Of a stretch of 8,482 nucleotides of DNA, positions 6,576 to 8,482 are shown in pieces. Numbering within the stretch: the stretch's first letter is position 1; each line of letters starts with the position of its first letter. Both the position numbers and the translations under genes were made by a program. A model generated the notes under the pieces. It saw only the letters and a program-made list of their open reading frames with translations, searched no databases and was not told the origin of the DNA. The DNA is from Candidatus Stahliibacteriota bacterium. GTDB lineage: Bacteria; Hydrothermota; UBA3073. The DNA lies in assembly GCA_030627085.1 (NCBI GenBank), contig DAOUSS010000054.1, positions 1-8,482 of the forward strand, given 5' to 3'.

Positions 6576-8243
6576 ATGAAAAGGATGATTGTCCTCATCA
6601 TAGGGCTGGCTTTAGCTAGTTCCACAGGGGCCAACATTATGCCCACAGCCCTCAGTAGCAGTGCTGCAAGTTTCAATCCCACTACGGAGACGGTTGATTT
6701 ATGTTACCGACTTAATGAAGCCGCTGGGATGGCAGTAGCTGTTGAAATTTACAATGCGAGTGAGCAATTGGTGCGAACTCTGGAGGGTACAACAGACCGC
6801 GGCCTTAACACCGTAACCTGGGATGGAAAGAACGATGCCGGAGAGTATGTGCCGAACGGGTCTTATTACTTCAAGGTTATAGCGAGCGATTTCGGACATA
6901 GTGATTGGGAAGTTATAAGTACAGATACATTAGAAGCTGGCTATATTATGTACTCTGGTAAAGCACTTAAGATTAACAAGAATCCTGATAGCCCACACTA
7001 TGGTAAGGTCTACATTACAAATACCATAGGCGGCACATCTATAAACCCTGGAGCCACAGAACAGCTTGACGGAATATATGTTTTCTGGCCAGATGGCACT
7101 CCTGTAACCACTTATATAGACACGATCAACTTTGGTGGAAATACAGTCGATGGTTCTGGTTCAAGTCCTTGGTGGCTTGCTATTGGCCCGGATGACCATA
7201 TATATATATCTGACTGGAAAGATGGATACGAGAATGTATGGGAATTCGATGCAGACATGACTCCTGAATCAATGATTCAGATTTTAAGTAAGGACCACCT
7301 TGACAATCATGGTAATGTCTGCGGAATGGCAGTTAGAGGAACGGGTGAGAATAGGGTTCTTTACACAACCGATGAGGATTTGAGCCCTGGTTGGTCAATC
7401 TGGAAATATGAAATTGGCACACTCGCATCTCCTCCTTATATCACATCTCCAGGTTTATTTATTGAAGGGATCTCAGGTATGTACAATCGGCAGTTTTTTG
7501 ACTTCACTTTCACTTCTAATGGTGATACCTTATTTGCTAATGATTATGTTAGCTCTGTCGCCCCCGGTGTTGACTTGGTGAACCTTAGCAAATGGTATGT
7601 AGGAGGAGCAGAACCTGAGACCTTATGGACTAAGTTGCAGGCTGAAGGAACGGACCCAACATTTAGAAGAATCACTGGTATTGACTACGATGAATTACAT
7701 GGCAGACTCGCCGCTTCCTGCAGAACTAGCTGGATTTTCATCTTTAACTCAAACGGTGATTCTCTACACGCTATAGAGAACTCAGGAACTCACAATCGTG
7801 GGTGCGTATTTGATGCAGTAGGAAATATTTATGTGGTCAATAGCTCTAACGAATTATGGCGAGTATGGTCACCTCCCGATGGCATTAATGCAAGCACTAC
7901 GAAGAGTCCGTTTGCAATTGAAGTGACTGGAGTAGGAGTGGAAGAAGATCCACAGGATGCAACATTACATTTCGCAGTCTGGCAGAATTTACCTAACCCG
8001 TTCAGTTCAGAGACGCGAATTGTTTACACTATTCCTTATGCATCACATTGTATTGTTAGAATTTACGATTTGTCTGGGGGACTGGTTCATACGCTGGTTG
8101 ACGAGCAGCAAAAAGCAGGTATTCATGAGGTCTGTTGGGATGGCAAGGATGGTTTCGGAAATAGAGCGAAAAACGGGATCTACTTTTACAGGGTAACAGC
8201 TGGCACTAATACAGCTACAAGGAAATTGGTTCTGATGAGATAG
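6576..8243 (+). CDS. Secreted probable beta-propeller protein bracketed by two FlgD-like Ig domains, with sorting C-terminus
   Basis: A 555-residue exported protein. A signal peptide covers about 1-19 (KRMIVLIIGLALASSTGA). A FlgD-like Ig domain spans about 33-105, with VAVEIYNASEQLVRTL, the signature WDGK at 82-85 and NGSYYFKV at 94-101. The middle, about 120-440, has repeated blades in the style of NHL/SMP-30-like propellers (GKVYITNT, DGIYVFWPDG, LAIGPDDHIYISDW, CVFDAVGNIYVVNSSNELW), but I cannot count the blades reliably. A second FlgD-like/T9SS sorting domain covers about 466-555: NLPNPFSSETRI at 471-482, VRIYDLSG at 494-501, WDGK at 521-524, NGIYFYRV at 533-540 and a RKLVLMR end. No enzyme active site is recognised; a surface binding or adhesion role is a guess. 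The start is supported by AAGGAGGG at 6565-6572. The 246-bp gap upstream makes separate transcription possible, though no strong promoter is visible there. A strong hairpin follows the stop. Confidence 0.85.
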   Translation: MKRMIVLIIGLALASSTGANIMPTALSSSAASFNPTTETVDLCYRLNEAAGMAVAVEIYNASEQLVRTLEGTTDRGLNTVTWDGKNDAGEYVPNGSYYFKVIASDFGHSDWEVISTDTLEAGYIMYSGKALKINKNPDSPHYGKVYITNTIGGTSINPGATEQLDGIYVFWPDGTPVTTYIDTINFGGNTVDGSGSSPWWLAIGPDDHIYISDWKDGYENVWEFDADMTPESMIQILSKDHLDNHGNVCGMAVRGTGENRVLYTTDEDLSPGWSIWKYEIGTLASPPYITSPGLFIEGISGMYNRQFFDFTFTSNGDTLFANDYVSSVAPGVDLVNLSKWYVGGAEPETLWTKLQAEGTDPTFRRITGIDYDELHGRLAASCRTSWIFIFNSNGDSLHAIENSGTHNRGCVFDAVGNIYVVNSSNELWRVWSPPDGINASTTKSPFAIEVTGVGVEEDPQDATLHFAVWQNLPNPFSSETRIVYTIPYASHCIVRIYDLSGGLVHTLVDEQQKAGIHEVCWDGKDGFGNRAKNGIYFYRVTAGTNTATRKLVLMR

Positions 8244-8251
8244 ATTTTAAA

Positions 8252-8282
8252 TTGGGGGGTGGGAAATTCTCCCACCCCCCAA
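8252..8282 (+). terminator. Strong GC hairpin, probable transcription terminator
   Basis: TTGGGGGGTGGGA (8252-8264) and TCCCACCCCCCAA (8270-8282) are perfect complements, a 13-bp stem around a five-base loop AATTC. It begins nine bases after the stop of the propeller protein gene. The downstream T-run is weak (AGATTTCC), so it departs from a textbook intrinsic terminator, but the stem is very stable. It contains G6 and C6 runs. It could also act as a 3' stabilising hairpin. Confidence 0.75.
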
Positions 8283-8290
8283 AGATTTCC

Positions 8291-8334
8291 TTCACACTAA
8301 AAGTGGGTTTTCCTTACTGTTTTCCCGTTAGTGA
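8291..8334 (+). repeat. Imperfect inverted repeat in the gene-free 3' region
   Basis: TTCAC(AC)TAA at 8291-8300 pairs with TTAGTGAA at 8327-8334, leaving a two-base AC bulge. GGG (8305-8307) can pair with CCC (8324-8326) across an internal loop. The loop is about 16 bases and T-rich. It directly follows the terminator hairpin. It may be a secondary 3' structure or chance; no T-run follows. Confidence 0.3.
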
Positions 8335-8340
8335 ACATTT

Positions 8341-8363
8341 AATGAAGGTTTTTCATTTTTCTT
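8341..8363 (+). terminator. Weak A/T hairpin with following T-rich run
   Basis: AATGAA (8341-8346) and TTCATT (8352-8357) form a six-base stem around GGTTT, followed by TTTCTT (8358-8363). This has the order of an intrinsic terminator, but the stem is too A/T-rich to be strong. It may back up the GC hairpin upstream. Confidence 0.25.
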
Positions 8364-8399
8364 GATTGCATAGAAAGTATAAAACACGAATATCATTTA

Positions 8400-8429
8400 C
8401 CCTGTTAGATAACTCCATATCTAACAGGG
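8400..8429 (+). repeat. Perfect 12-bp inverted repeat in a gene-free region
   Basis: CCCTGTTAGATA (8400-8411) and TATCTAACAGGG (8418-8429) are exact complements around a six-base loop ACTCCA. No T-run follows on either strand, so it does not look like an ordinary intrinsic terminator. It could be a dispersed palindromic element, an operator, or the 5' leader structure of a gene beyond the window. The remaining sequence to 8482 is A/T-rich without an open frame of note. Confidence 0.6.
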
Positions 8430-8482
8430 CAGGTTAACAAATTGCACGAATTTCTTTTATTTTTGAAATGTTTTTATATTAC

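Noticed and set aside
6470..6682. Minus-strand open frame across the leader and start of the propeller gene
   Set aside because: It has no ribosome site, no homology I recognise, and overlaps the signal peptide region of a well-supported gene.
8362..8383. TTGATT and TATAAA as a promoter near the end of the window
   Set aside because: The spacing is 10 bp, incompatible with a sigma70 promoter, and no good -35 box lies at the right distance from TATAAA.
1..8482. CRISPR array, tRNA, rRNA, transposase or integrase
   Set aside because: No regularly spaced repeats, cloverleaf-like sequences, rRNA segments or mobile-element proteins were seen on either strand.

Overview
The window looks like a chromosomal segment from a Gram-negative bacterium of the FCB (Fibrobacteres-Chlorobi-Bacteroidetes) group or an allied uncultured phylum such as WOR-3/Hydrothermae, Marinimicrobia, KSB1 or Zixibacteria. 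This is judged from protein style only: a TonB-dependent receptor with an N-terminal carboxypeptidase-regulatory-like domain, a PorV/PorQ-type outer-membrane protein, and two secreted proteins with FlgD-like/type IX (T9SS) sorting C-termini, all in AT-leaning DNA with strong Shine-Dalgarno sequences. The phylum cannot be settled from the window. All five genes lie on the + strand.

Layout. (1) Bases 1-771 are the 3' part of a DUF1460 (NlpC/P60-like cell-wall amidase) gene whose start lies upstream. (2) Bases 772-922 hold a near-consensus sigma70-type promoter (TTGACT, 17 bp, TATAAT) and a small hairpin at the predicted transcript 5' end. (3) Bases 923-6329 are a tight three-gene operon with gaps of 15 and 10 bp: TonB-dependent receptor, secreted 615-residue protein of unknown function with a sorting C-terminus, and PorV/PorQ-family barrel. 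(4) Bases 6330-6575 are a leader region with an imperfect hairpin and a five-codon open frame behind a perfect ribosome binding site. (5) Bases 6576-8243 encode a secreted probable beta-propeller protein flanked by two FlgD-like Ig domains. It is followed by a strong GC hairpin, the likely terminator. (6) Bases 8283-8482 have no gene but carry several inverted repeats, including a perfect 12-bp one.

How the genes may work together (inference). The receptor would import an unknown ligand through the outer membrane using TonB energy. The 615-residue protein occupies the place a SusD-like lipoprotein has in Bacteroidetes, but it resembles no SusD that I recognise; it looks like a surface protein delivered by a type IX-like route. 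The PorV/PorQ barrel is the kind of protein that hands such cargo to the cell surface. The FlgD-bracketed propeller protein is probably another cargo of the same export route. The substrate is not evident from the sequence.
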